Shown one piece after another: positions 10,206-19,583 of a stretch of 64,000 nucleotides of DNA (positions are counted from its first letter, which is position 1; every line of letters starts with the position of its first letter). The notes beneath the pieces were generated by a model. That model saw only the letters and a list, made by a program, of their open reading frames with translations. It was not told where the DNA came from and searched no databases. A program made the translations under genes and the position numbers. The DNA is from Hyunsoonleella jejuensis (GTDB lineage: Bacteria > Bacteroidota > Bacteroidia > Flavobacteriales > Flavobacteriaceae), in NCBI RefSeq assembly GCF_900111025.1, contig NZ_FOFN01000002.1, positions 682,001 through 746,000 on the forward strand. The letters run 5' to 3'.

Positions 10206-13200
10206 TTCTTTACAATTTTGAAGTTAGAGACCGAATTTTTCGACTTAACAGAGACCGTATATAATCCAGTATCAAGATAGCCTATATTTATGTTGACGCT
10301 CCTTTTATCTTCTGTAGTAATCAATTTTGAAAACACCTTTTCTCCAATTGTAGAGTAAATACTTATCTGAACATTTTCATCTTCCAATTCTCCTAAATAT
10401 AAATTGAATTTATTTTTAAATGGATTTGGGTGTACGAACATATCATTTGACACCAAAAAACGCTCTTCGTGCATACCTTGACACGGTAAATCTGTAGAAA
10501 TTTTTATGGTATTCTTTCCATTTTCTAATTGTAATGTAAGTTCTGATTCTGAAGTTTGAAATTTCAGCCCGTTAAAATCAATGTTATAATTAGCACTTCC
10601 AGACAAGTTAAATGTTACTTCCTTCCCTTTTTTTCGCTTTCCTGTAATGACCTCTAAATTTGCAGGATGATTTATAACGATATCAAAACAGCGTTCAAAG
10701 TTTGGTAATTCTTCTGAGGTTAAACACAATCTATATGTTCCGGCGAGCAAGTTGAGAATATCTATGTTGTTTGTAAATGTATAATTCCTATCAAAATCAT
10801 CACCTACCAAATGTGCTGTATATTGGTAAAACTCTTTTGTGGTGATATTAATTTTGCCATTATTATTGTTTAAACAAGTTTCATCGGTTATCAAAATTGT
10901 GAAATTATCTTCTGGTAATACCGAAAAACGGCATCCGAATAAATCTACTGCTTCACCAAATGGTGTTCCAGGGCACAAATCGTCTTCATTTGCAACTCCA
11001 TCATTATCAGCATCATCACAAACCAATTGATAATTTGCCGTGGTATCCTTATACCAATCATCGTACGTTCCATCAACGTTAGAGATTACCGCAATAGGGT
11101 CATCTACCAAAATACACGTTAAATCTGGATTGTTTGATGCATTAAAAACTGAGAGTGTTTCATTAGCACCGTTTTGGATATTTAAGTTGTCTTGGAAAAA
11201 CAAGTTAGAAGCGCAAAACAAGGCTGTTAACTTAGCATTTAAGGTAACATCTAACTCGGTTAACTGATTTGAAGCGCAGTTTAATTTCTCTAAATCCAGT
11301 AATAAACTCACATCTAAATTGGTAAAACTATTCCCAGAAATATTTAATTCCCTTAACTCTAAATTAGTAGTAAAATCTAACTGAGAAAAACCATTTTCAG
11401 CGATATTTAAAACCCTTAGATTAGGTTGGTTTAACAGATTTAGATCTGTAAGTTGATTGCCTGAAGCATTAATGCTAACTAATTGTATATTGTTGCTTAA
11501 ATCTGCAGTGGTAATGGTGTTATTTTCAAAGTTTAAATTTGTGAGTCCTTCAAAATCCTCAATCCCAGTAAGATCTGAAATTTCTTTAGCGCTTATATTG
11601 AGAAAAGATCGGTTGTTAATACCAGCTGTTGGCACATAATCGTTCAGAGGGGCAACATCAAGACCCAAATCAATTAAAGCCTGCTCAAAATTATCATCGG
11701 GTACGTAGGTTTCTCCAAAATGACAATCAATCGCATAATTGGTTGTTGCATCCTTTAGCCATATAACACCCGCAGGAGCTGTACCATCATCCGTTTGTAT
11801 ACAACTTAAATCAGGGTTGTTTTGTGCATTTAAATTTGCTAGAATAGGATTTTGTCCGTTCTGTATATTTAAAACCTCTAACGTATTTGATGCACAACTT
11901 AAATTGATAAGTGATGTATTTCCTGTAAAATCCAATTCAATAATGGTATTGCCATCACAATTAAGCATTTGAAGGGTTGGAACTATCCGCGGGTTAAATG
12001 CTGTAAATGCATTATTAGCAATGTTTAAATTTATGATATTGGGGTTTTCTGTAATATCCAATTCTGTTAGTATGTTATTAGAACAGTTTAGCTCGATTAG
12101 GTTAATGTTGTTGCTAATATCAATTGAATTTAATGCATTGTTTGAACAATTTAAATTTTCCAAAGCGGTAAAATCTTCAATACCCGTAAAGTCTTGAATC
12201 GCATTTCCATTAACATCTAAAGCTGTTAAAACTTCAATATTAGCAGTTGGTACATAATTATCTAAAGCGCCAGTATCGTATCCCAAATTAATTAATGCTT
12301 GTTCAAAATTATCATCAGGCACATAGGTTTCTCTAAACCTACAATCTAAGCTATACGCTGTCGCAGCATCCTTAATCCAGTTTTCTCCAATAGCATTTAC
12401 ATCATCTACTTGAATACAGGTTAAGTTGGGATTATTTGTTGAAGAAAAACTTGAGATATTAGTATTAACACCATTCTGTATGTTAACAAAATCCAATTGA
12501 TTACCGGCGACATTAATGGTAATGGTATCTGGACAAAAATCCAAAGGATTTCGTGCATTTGCAGTAGGGCATACACCAGTACCCATACTGGACAAATCTA
12601 TACCTCCTGCTATTTCATTATTACTACAATTAAGTGTTTTAAGTTGATTTATATTTGCAGGTAATTGCAGGTTTGTTAATTCATTATTATTTAGACTGAG
12701 TTCAATCAAATTAGTGTTATTACCTACGTCTAAAGCTGTCAATTTATTGCCATTGACTGATAGGTATTTGAGTATTGGCAGATTATTTAATACTGCCGTT
12801 AATTGATTTATTTGATTGTTATCTAAAATTAAACTCTCCAAAACTGTTGATGACAAATCGTCTATTTCCGTCAACTCATTATCTGACCCCGAAAGCCCAA
12901 TTAAATTTGTAGTTGCCGATAAATCTATGTCTGTCAATTCATTATCTGAAAAATCAATAACTTCTAAATTAGTATTAGCAGTAATATTAAGTATATTCAA
13001 CACATTGCTTCTACAGTTTAAGGTAGTTAACGCTAAACATTTATTCACCAATAAAGCAGACAACTCATTATTATTACAACTTATAGTAGTTAATGTTAAA
13101 TTATCAATGTTGTAGCTTGTGAAAATTGAGATTTTATTATTGTTACAATTCACTTCAACCAAATTGGTGTTATTACTAATATCCAAAACCGTTAATTCAT

Positions 13201-15616
13201 TATTTGAGCAATCCAATTCCTGTAAATTGAAATTTTGGCTAATATCCAAATCTGCTAAATTATTATTTGTACAAAATAGCTGTGTTAAATTGGGCGTTGC
13301 TGTAGTGTTTAAAACACCATTTACATTTGCAGGATTGTTAGATACAAAATAATTTGAACCACAATAAAGTTGTTGCAGATTAGCCATTCCGCTAACGTCT
13401 AGTTCGTCTAAGAAGTTATTGCTACAATCTAATGCTGTTAAAGATAAAAATGCCTTTATACCTTCTAGACTTTCAATATTTTCACCACTAACATTTAACG
13501 ATGTAAGATATTCAATATTAGCCGTTAGCACTTGATTGTCAGGCGCTCCAGCATCAATACCCAAATTAATTAACGCTTGCTCAAAATTATCGTCTGGTAT
13601 GGGTGTGTATCTGTTATTTTCACAATTGGCGTTATAGTCGGCAATCGGGTCAATCGTCCAACCAACCGGAATGTTTCCAATTACCGCCGCGTCAACATTA
13701 ACACAAAATAAATTTAGATTATTGGTAGCATTAAAGTTGGTCACATTGGTATTATTTCCATTTCTAATATCAACAAACTCTAAAGTATTATTATTACAAA
13801 CTATACTTGTTAATGCTGTATTTGCAGTTAAATCTAAATGAATAATATTATTATTAGAACAATCAAAAATTTCTAAGGCTAAAAAATCTTGAATACCTGT
13901 TATATCTGTAATATTATATCCAGCAACGTTCAAATTTGTTTGCCCTACTATATTAGCAGTTGGTACATAATTATCAGGAACACCTACATCAAAACCAGCA
14001 TCGATAATAGCTTGTTCAAAACCATCATCAGGTACATAAGTGCCACAATTTATGGCATAATTTGCTGTGGCATCGATTGTCCAAGTTACTCCTGCGGGAG
14101 CAGCACCTGTGTCTGTTTCAATACAAGAAAGATTAGGATTATTTATAGCATTTAAATTTGATAAATTAACATTTTGTCCATTCTTCAAGTTTAAAACCTC
14201 CAAAGTATTTGCCGTACAATCAACACCTGTAATAGCTGTATTATTGCTTAAATCTAAAGACCGAATAGTATTATTAGAACAAACTAAATCTGCTAGAAAA
14301 AGGTTGGTGCTAAAATCTAATGCTTCTAAATTATTATTAGTCAAATTTACCGAAGTAAGATTTGTATTATTAATAAAATCAATGCTTTTTATATTATTAT
14401 TTGAAGCGTCGAGGTTAGATAATGCTGTAAGATTTGAAAGCTCCAAATCTTCCAAGACATTATTACTAACGTTTAAAATTTGAAGTGCTACAAAATCTTC
14501 GATTCCTACTAAACTTTCGATATTTGAGTTTGATACGTCCAATGTTGTAATTGTATTGATATTTGAAGTCAACACCAAATTATCTAATACATCGTCTAAA
14601 TTCTGATTAATTAAAGCTTGCTCAAAGTTATCATCTGGCACATAAGTATAAATATCGGTACAAGCAGCCTCAGCATAGTAAGTCCAATCGTCTTTTATCC
14701 AATTGTTTGGTGGCGTAAAACCTGCATCTACTTGAATACAGAATAAATCTGGATTTCCTTCAGAAGAAAACGACGTAATTAAATCGCTAAAACCATTAGC
14801 TATGTTTAAAAACATAAGCTGATTATTTGAGACGTTAATAGAGGATGTACCTTGACAAATTGTTATAGGGTCGGTTTGTGGATTTGGACAAGTAACGGTA
14901 TTAATTGTAGTTAAATCAAGTGTTGTAATGGCGTTATTTGAAACATCTAAAACCTTCAAATACGTATTCGCCAATACGTCTAAACTAACCATTTGGTTTG
15001 AGGCACAATACAAACTTTCTAAACTCGTATTAGTTGTAATATCTAAGTTATTCACCCTGTTGTTTGATATAGATAAGGACAATAACTCTGTATTTTGACT
15101 TACATCAATAATTGAAATTCTATTATCAGAGCAATTAATACTTTTTAACAATGAATTGTTCGTTACATCAAGCATGACAATTTGATTATTAGAACAGTCC
15201 AAGTCTTCCAAATTAATATTCGCACTAATGTCTAAATTTATTAATTGGTTAGAGCCACATAACAAAGATTTAAGATTAGCATTATTAGAAACATTAAGGT
15301 TAGTTAAGTTGTTGCTATTACAAATTAAGGTCTCCAAGCTATCAAAATCCTCAATACCTGAGGCGTTATTAATATTTAAATTACTTAGGTTAAGCGTAGC
15401 AACAACATTAATTCTATCGGAAAAAACCAATCCATTATTAGCTATACCGTCTCCCAAACTCGTATCGTCTCCCAAATCAACTTCCACACCATTTGCATCA
15501 TGGGTTTCTAGGTAATTTTCAAAATTTGCATCTGGAATAGGCGTTGTTTGCCCCCATAATAAGGAACATATGGAAAGTGAAATATATAGGAAAAGTAAAA
15601 TATGCGTTTTCATCAT
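10202..15616 (-). CDS. Giant leucine-rich-repeat surface protein with T9SS type A sorting domain
   Basis: The 1804-residue protein has a signal peptide (1-22, ending WGQ) and six blocks that each open with a variant of PDDNFEQALINLG, run through bacterial-type LRRs of 21 residues (LDxSNNxxLxxLNCSNNxLTx), and close with a conserved NPDLSCIQxD ... WxKDAxxxYxxxC cap. After the LRR region come a calcium-binding thrombospondin-type-3-like DADNDGVANEDDLCP segment (about 1535-1560), a beta domain, and a C-terminal T9SS type A domain (about 1720-1804) with VHPNPFKNKF and GLYTVSVKS, ending IVKK. It is therefore predicted to be exported by the gliding/T9SS machinery and displayed or released. LRR proteins of this type are usually adhesins or protein-binding scaffolds. 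The 5' neighbour is 23 bp away, so it is probably in an operon. Confidence 0.88.
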   Translation of the reverse strand: MMKTHILLFLYISLSICSLLWGQTTPIPDANFENYLETHDANGVEVDLGDDTSLGDGIANNGLVFSDRINVVATLNLSNLNINNASGIEDFDSLETLICNSNNLTNLNVSNNANLKSLLCGSNQLINLDISANINLEDLDCSNNQIVMLDVTNNSLLKSINCSDNRISIIDVSQNTELLSLSISNNRVNNLDITTNTSLESLYCASNQMVSLDVLANTYLKVLDVSNNAITTLDLTTINTVTCPNPQTDPITICQGTSSINVSNNQLMFLNIANGFSDLITSFSSEGNPDLFCIQVDAGFTPPNNWIKDDWTYYAEAACTDIYTYVPDDNFEQALINQNLDDVLDNLVLTSNINTITTLDVSNSNIESLVGIEDFVALQILNVSNNVLEDLELSNLTALSNLDASNNNIKSIDFINNTNLTSVNLTNNNLEALDFSTNLFLADLVCSNNTIRSLDLSNNTAITGVDCTANTLEVLNLKNGQNVNLSNLNAINNPNLSCIETDTGAAPAGVTWTIDATANYAINCGTYVPDDGFEQAIIDAGFDVGVPDNYVPTANIVGQTNLNVAGYNITDITGIQDFLALEIFDCSNNNIIHLDLTANTALTSIVCNNNTLEFVDIRNGNNTNVTNFNATNNLNLFCVNVDAAVIGNIPVGWTIDPIADYNANCENNRYTPIPDDNFEQALINLGIDAGAPDNQVLTANIEYLTSLNVSGENIESLEGIKAFLSLTALDCSNNFLDELDVSGMANLQQLYCGSNYFVSNNPANVNGVLNTTATPNLTQLFCTNNNLADLDISQNFNLQELDCSNNELTVLDISNNTNLVEVNCNNNKISIFTSYNIDNLTLTTISCNNNELSALLVNKCLALTTLNCRSNVLNILNITANTNLEVIDFSDNELTDIDLSATTNLIGLSGSDNELTEIDDLSSTVLESLILDNNQINQLTAVLNNLPILKYLSVNGNKLTALDVGNNTNLIELSLNNNELTNLQLPANINQLKTLNCSNNEIAGGIDLSSMGTGVCPTANARNPLDFCPDTITINVAGNQLDFVNIQNGVNTNISSFSSTNNPNLTCIQVDDVNAIGENWIKDAATAYSLDCRFRETYVPDDNFEQALINLGYDTGALDNYVPTANIEVLTALDVNGNAIQDFTGIEDFTALENLNCSNNALNSIDISNNINLIELNCSNNILTELDITENPNIINLNIANNAFTAFNPRIVPTLQMLNCDGNTIIELDFTGNTSLINLSCASNTLEVLNIQNGQNPILANLNAQNNPDLSCIQTDDGTAPAGVIWLKDATTNYAIDCHFGETYVPDDNFEQALIDLGLDVAPLNDYVPTAGINNRSFLNISAKEISDLTGIEDFEGLTNLNFENNTITTADLSNNIQLVSINASGNQLTDLNLLNQPNLRVLNIAENGFSQLDFTTNLELRELNISGNSFTNLDVSLLLDLEKLNCASNQLTELDVTLNAKLTALFCASNLFFQDNLNIQNGANETLSVFNASNNPDLTCILVDDPIAVISNVDGTYDDWYKDTTANYQLVCDDADNDGVANEDDLCPGTPFGEAVDLFGCRFSVLPEDNFTILITDETCLNNNNGKINITTKEFYQYTAHLVGDDFDRNYTFTNNIDILNLLAGTYRLCLTSEELPNFERCFDIVINHPANLEVITGKRKKGKEVTFNLSGSANYNIDFNGLKFQTSESELTLQLENGKNTIKISTDLPCQGMHEERFLVSNDMFVHPNPFKNKFNLYLGELEDENVQISIYSTIGEKVFSKLITTEDKRSVNINIGYLDTGLYTVSVKSKNSVSNFKIVKK

Positions 15617-15639
15617 TCTTTTAAATCATACGATTCGTA

Positions 15640-17862
15640 TTAAAACTTTCCTTTCTTATCTATTTCCTTATGATAATGTAGCTGCTTATCTATTTTGGAC
15701 TGTAATTCACCAATAAAACGCTTTTTATATTCAGGGTTATTTTCTAATTTTTCAAAAATCTCTCTACTGCGCTCAAATTCTCCAGAATCCTCCATCATTT
15801 TTTTGGCAAGAGCTAAACCTGCTTCTAAATCCTGCTCATTAATTTCAAAATAAATAATATCCGTCTCAGGAGATTTCACAACAGAAACCTTTCTACTTGT
15901 GTGGTTTTGGTAATCAACACCGTCGTTAGAACTTTTTACAGATACGCCTTTGTTAACTACAACGGCACTTTCATTAATATTCGAAAGTGTTGCCAAAATA
16001 TCGTCCATTTGACGTTTTAGATTACTAATTTCCTGAGCCTGAGCATTTACCTTATCTTCTAATTTTTCCAGAATTAAACTGCTGTCGTTCCTGTTTAATC
16101 CTACAGCGACATTAATTACATTAAACCCACTTAGATTTACATCCCAAGCAGTGCCAACTATATCTTTAATTTGGTTAACTTTAATATCAGATGGAGAAAT
16201 TGCAATTCCAATACCATCGTTCTTTCCACTAGGCACTATATAATCACCAATATTTGCCTTACCAAATACTTTTACAGGTACCTGTCCCATAAAAGCTACT
16301 TTTTCATATTGGTTTTCCATCTGTTCTTGTGGCATGTTGCCCAAAACTATTGGCTTATAAGAAACCACCATTATTCTTTCTGCACCGGTTAAATCTTTTG
16401 ATATTTTACCACCTTTAACCCCAACGATGTCTCCATAGGTCATTTTTTCGCCAATATTTTCCCTAAGCAAATATTCTGCGTAATCCCCGGCTCCAGATGC
16501 ATACGTAACGCCTTGAAATTGTTCCCTGTTATTATCATAGATTACCTTATGGTTTATGGCCACTACTTCGTTTGCTATTGCAGCAGCAGTTTTTATACCT
16601 TCTGCAACTAGTTTAGCTTTTGTACTTACTATCCAAGACGGAGGCGGCCCCATAACGCAGGGAATAGGACCAATACATGGGGCTACTGCGGTAGCTGCCG
16701 CAATATTTTCTCCAATGGCAACTGCCGTATCCCACGCTTGAAACAACAAATCCATAGAGGCATCAAGAATATCATATCTTAATGTACGCTGATCAAATAA
16801 ATAATCAGCGTCATTTTCGAATTCTCCTGGTGTCTCTCCTTCTATTCTACCCCACATCGTAGGATTTGTAGTGGTTACATTTGCTTCAGATAAAGCCGGA
16901 CTTGAAGAAGATGTATTATCCCAAAACGAGATAAAATTATTATCATTGGTTCTACTCTCATTAACTACTATAGCAATACCTTGTTCACCGCCTTCTATTT
17001 TTAATGGATAATTATTAATATCGGTATCATCATCACCGCTTAATGTTGAAGTAATTGTAATTTGTGCATCAGAATTAATAGCAACGCTACCATTTAATTC
17101 TGTAGACTCGTTAATAGTTAAATCCTCGGCAACCAATCCTGTAAAAGTTGATTCCCCAACAACAGTTAGTGAGCCATTTAATACAGTTGGCGCATTTGGA
17201 TCTCCATCTGGTGGTCCGACTGAAGGGTCGCCAACATTTAGGGCGCCTGATAAATTGCTTGCACTCTGCCCAGTAACATTTAGTGTGTTATTAAGATTTG
17301 TAATACCATCTACATTTAAATCTCCTGAAAAATTTACTGGGTTTCCATCAGTTACATCCAATGTGCTATTTAAAGTTGTTGGGCCATTAACTGTTAATTC
17401 CCTATTTAAAAACGTGTCATCATCTACCTTAAGAGTCCCCGTGGCTGTTATATCCCTGTGTGCAACGTAAGGCACGTAAGTTAATTTTTCTATGCTCATA
17501 TCCACAAAACCGTCTCCATTTTGAAAGTCAACCTCTACTTTTAAAGATTTTGCCACTCCATTCCAATCTATTTTCTCAAAATCATCGTGATTCTCAGAAC
17601 CAATTATTAAGTTTATTCTGCCAAAATCATCCGTTGTTGTTGTCTGTATTTCGGTGTAATGTACCTCATCGCTCCCGGGCGTTAAAATTGTAAACCTTAA
17701 AGAGATCGTAGCACTTGGTAAATAATTCCCTTCAGAATCTACACCTGGCAACTCTAAATCATCTGGACCAATTATTACGGCTTGATAAGAAATCCCATCA
17801 GTTTGCGAAAATGTGCATATTGAAATAAATAAAAATAAGATTAAGTTAATTATCCGTTTCAT
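15640..17862 (-). CDS. Secreted tail-fibre-like repetitive protein with C-terminal coiled coil
   Basis: The 740-aa protein carries a signal peptide (1-20) and an N-terminal ISYQAVI beta domain (21-140) that is common at the start of Bacteroidota fibre-like proteins. From about 140 to 290 runs a series of short repeats (TLNSTLDVTDG, NLNNTLNVTGQ, NLSGALNVGD) resembling a beta-prism or beta-helix shaft. A hydrophobic Ala/Pro-rich stretch (about 370-425) is followed by a compact beta region containing YAEYLLRENIG and MVVSYKPIVLGN (about 465-600), loosely like the phage-tail Peptidase_G2/autoproteolytic domains. A coiled coil lies at about 610-645, then a charged C-terminus. A trimeric surface fibre is a reasonable inference. 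It lies between the LRR gene and the small T9SS gene, all on the same strand. Confidence 0.7.
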   Translation of the reverse strand: MKRIINLILFLFISICTFSQTDGISYQAVIIGPDDLELPGVDSEGNYLPSATISLRFTILTPGSDEVHYTEIQTTTTDDFGRINLIIGSENHDDFEKIDWNGVAKSLKVEVDFQNGDGFVDMSIEKLTYVPYVAHRDITATGTLKVDDDTFLNRELTVNGPTTLNSTLDVTDGNPVNFSGDLNVDGITNLNNTLNVTGQSASNLSGALNVGDPSVGPPDGDPNAPTVLNGSLTVVGESTFTGLVAEDLTINESTELNGSVAINSDAQITITSTLSGDDDTDINNYPLKIEGGEQGIAIVVNESRTNDNNFISFWDNTSSSSPALSEANVTTTNPTMWGRIEGETPGEFENDADYLFDQRTLRYDILDASMDLLFQAWDTAVAIGENIAAATAVAPCIGPIPCVMGPPPSWIVSTKAKLVAEGIKTAAAIANEVVAINHKVIYDNNREQFQGVTYASGAGDYAEYLLRENIGEKMTYGDIVGVKGGKISKDLTGAERIMVVSYKPIVLGNMPQEQMENQYEKVAFMGQVPVKVFGKANIGDYIVPSGKNDGIGIAISPSDIKVNQIKDIVGTAWDVNLSGFNVINVAVGLNRNDSSLILEKLEDKVNAQAQEISNLKRQMDDILATLSNINESAVVVNKGVSVKSSNDGVDYQNHTSRKVSVVKSPETDIIYFEINEQDLEAGLALAKKMMEDSGEFERSREIFEKLENNPEYKKRFIGELQSKIDKQLHYHKEIDKKGKF

Positions 17863-17885
17863 AACAGTTTGGTTTTAAATGGGTA

Positions 17886-18443
17886 CTATATTTTTATCAG
17901 TTTTGAATTGAACAGCTTTCCGTTTGATATTGCTTTTAATACATAAGAACCTGAAGACAGGTTGGTAAGGTCTAGTTGTATTTTTTTTGAAGGCGGAAAA
18001 TCTTTGAAATACAATAACTTGCCTGCGATATCAAAAATTTTCACAGTAATATTTTTAGACGTTACTTCATCAAATGAAATATGAACATTGTAATCAGCAG
18101 GGTTAGGATATACTGTGGCTTTTAAAGCGTTATAGATACTTTTAACAACCTTAACAGATTTATGTGGTTGCTGAAACCCTTGGCGCAAATAATAACCATT
18201 GCTACTAGAGGTACCTATTACACTAGATTGCCCAATGCTTTGGCTTATAGTATATTTGCCTTTTGATGTTTGAATCGTCTTAGATGAACCGCCAACACCA
18301 ATATTAGAACGAATTATTCTGTAGGTGCTAGTGTTTGATTTATCTTGCGCTTGAACAGTTGGCACAAACCAAGCTATAATAATAAAAAGCACTATATGTC
18401 TTAAACAATTTTCGATTATCATTTTAAAAAATGTTTCTAGCAT
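17886..18443 (-). CDS. Small T9SS type A sorting-domain protein
   Basis: A 185-aa secreted protein. The signal peptide ends at VQAQ (about residue 33 from ATG 18443; an alternative ATG at 18422 gives a more usual 26-residue leader). The mature protein has a short domain with GVGGSSKTIQTSKGKYTISQ and SNGYYLRQGFQQPH, the leader segment commonly placed before sorting domains, and then the type A domain with VYPNPADYNVHI and LSSGSYVLKAIS at the C-terminus. Besides this export signal almost nothing else is present, so it may be a small structural or adhesive component. It lies 23 bp upstream of the fibre-like gene in the same operon. Confidence 0.8.
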   Translation of the reverse strand: MLETFFKMIIENCLRHIVLFIIIAWFVPTVQAQDKSNTSTYRIIRSNIGVGGSSKTIQTSKGKYTISQSIGQSSVIGTSSSNGYYLRQGFQQPHKSVKVVKSIYNALKATVYPNPADYNVHISFDEVTSKNITVKIFDIAGKLLYFKDFPPSKKIQLDLTNLSSGSYVLKAISNGKLFNSKLIKI

Positions 18444-18481
18444 TACCCTAAACTAGATTAAATAATTCATATTTAATAGGA

Positions 18482-18500
18482 CGTCCATGGTTTGTCCACC
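18482..18500 (-). promoter_or_regulatory. TGGAC direct repeat, one helical turn apart (site A)
   Basis: On the minus strand TGGACAAACCATGGAC shows two TGGAC half-sites with 11-bp period, about 40-55 bp upstream of ATG 18443. A near copy (13 of 16 positions) lies at 19392-19409. Likely a regulator-binding site of this surface cluster; inference. Confidence 0.4.
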
Positions 18501-18511
18501 CCGTATTTTTC

Positions 18512-19156
18512 TTAAAAATCACAATAACACGTTGGGAGATTTACAATAAATCCTATCCCGAATTGGTGTGCATTTAACTTTAGTTTTTCAGCATTAATAC
18601 CGCTATTTATTAGTATAGAGCTACCATAGTTATATCCTACAACTAAAGCTGTACCTCTTGAAATTGGATATTGCATACTTATTCCTGCTCTTAAAAACAA
18701 AATGTTATTATTAAACTCTTCTTCGCCAACTAAATTGAATACATCATTGTTAATAGTTTGGTTTCCACGTATCATAAATTCTGATGCCACAGATCCATTT
18801 GCAAAAAACAACAGATCGTTATGTTGCAATAATTTTATATCTGTACCTGCCTTAAATCCTAAATAACTCACATCCCATTCAAAATAGTTATCCACACTAT
18901 TTTCGCTACCTATAGCACCATAATTGTTATAGGTTAGCCCTCCTCTTAGAAATATGGTCTTTGCTTTATTAAGCGTATGTCGATATCCCATACCAAAATA
19001 TGATTTTGATTGCGACAGTAAATTATCTAAACGTTGTCCTCGAGAATTCTCATAGTCAAATGAAGAGATGGTTTGCCCATATGCCATATATAGTTGTTGG
19101 CTATTAACAAAACGAATAGAACCGACTAGAACTAAAATTAATATCAACTTTTTCAT
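18512..19156 (-). CDS. Predicted outer-membrane beta-barrel protein
   Basis: A 214-aa protein with a signal peptide (MKKLILILVLVGSIRFVNS) followed by alternating amphipathic strands with aromatic girdles (YFGMGYRHTL, FLRGGLTYNNYG, NILFLRAGISMQYPIS, ALVVGYNYGSSI, HQFGIGFIVNL), which is the pattern of an eight-stranded Bacteroidota outer-membrane beta-barrel. The C-terminus, CYCDF, ends with the aromatic residue usual for BAM-assembled barrels but contains two unusual cysteines. It is the first gene of the minus-strand cluster ending at 9498 and might anchor or dock the secreted products. No specific family assigned. Confidence 0.7.
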   Translation of the reverse strand: MKKLILILVLVGSIRFVNSQQLYMAYGQTISSFDYENSRGQRLDNLLSQSKSYFGMGYRHTLNKAKTIFLRGGLTYNNYGAIGSENSVDNYFEWDVSYLGFKAGTDIKLLQHNDLLFFANGSVASEFMIRGNQTINNDVFNLVGEEEFNNNILFLRAGISMQYPISRGTALVVGYNYGSSILINSGINAEKLKLNAHQFGIGFIVNLPTCYCDF

Positions 19157-19583
19157 ATTTATCTTTTATCTTTTAATTAGAAAAAGAATAATGCAGCCTA
19201 AAAACAAAATTTAATCAGCTATTGTAAAACCATAGTGTCCACCTTGCTATAATTTGACACTAGACAATGGAGGAAACACAAAAATTAACTTATTAACGTC
19301 AAAATCAACCCTGTCAAAGGCCTTTTACATTTTTTATTTTGCTTAATCCAATGTAGCTATATAGACAGGATAAAAAAAATAAATCGGCTCATGTCCACCT
19401 TTTGTCCATTAAAAATAAAGCAGCATAATAGGTAAAATGATAAATATGTCATTATAAATTACAAAAACATATTTTTAATATATTTCTATTCAAAAGTTAA
19501 TTTTTATGTTAAAACATACCTGATTAACAAAATGTTAGACGCTTTTTTCGTAAATTAAAACTAAAAATTTAACCTATTTAATC
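19157..19583. other. 427-bp intergenic region between divergent genes
   Basis: No gene is visible. It must hold the start signals of the minus-strand surface cluster and of the plus-strand gene at 19584. It contains three TGTCCA words (19236, 19392, 19403), two forming the direct repeat described separately. I found no clean TTG/TAnnTTTG pair for either gene. Confidence 0.6.
19392..19409 (-). promoter_or_regulatory. TGGAC direct repeat, one helical turn apart (site B)
   Basis: Minus strand reads TGGACAAAAGGTGGAC, with two TGGAC half-sites 11 bp apart, matching site A at 18482-18500. It lies about 240 bp before the beta-barrel gene and about 175 bp before the plus-strand gene at 19584, so either or both could be controlled. 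Confidence 0.4.

Noticed and set aside
10839-15515. Long plus-strand frames opposite the giant LRR gene
   Set aside because: They follow the codon periodicity of the repetitive minus-strand gene, lack known domains and are shadows.
10202-15616. Regular 63-bp spaced repeats resembling a CRISPR or minisatellite
   Set aside because: The repeats are in frame and encode 21-residue LRRs with divergent DNA; no conserved repeat/spacer structure.
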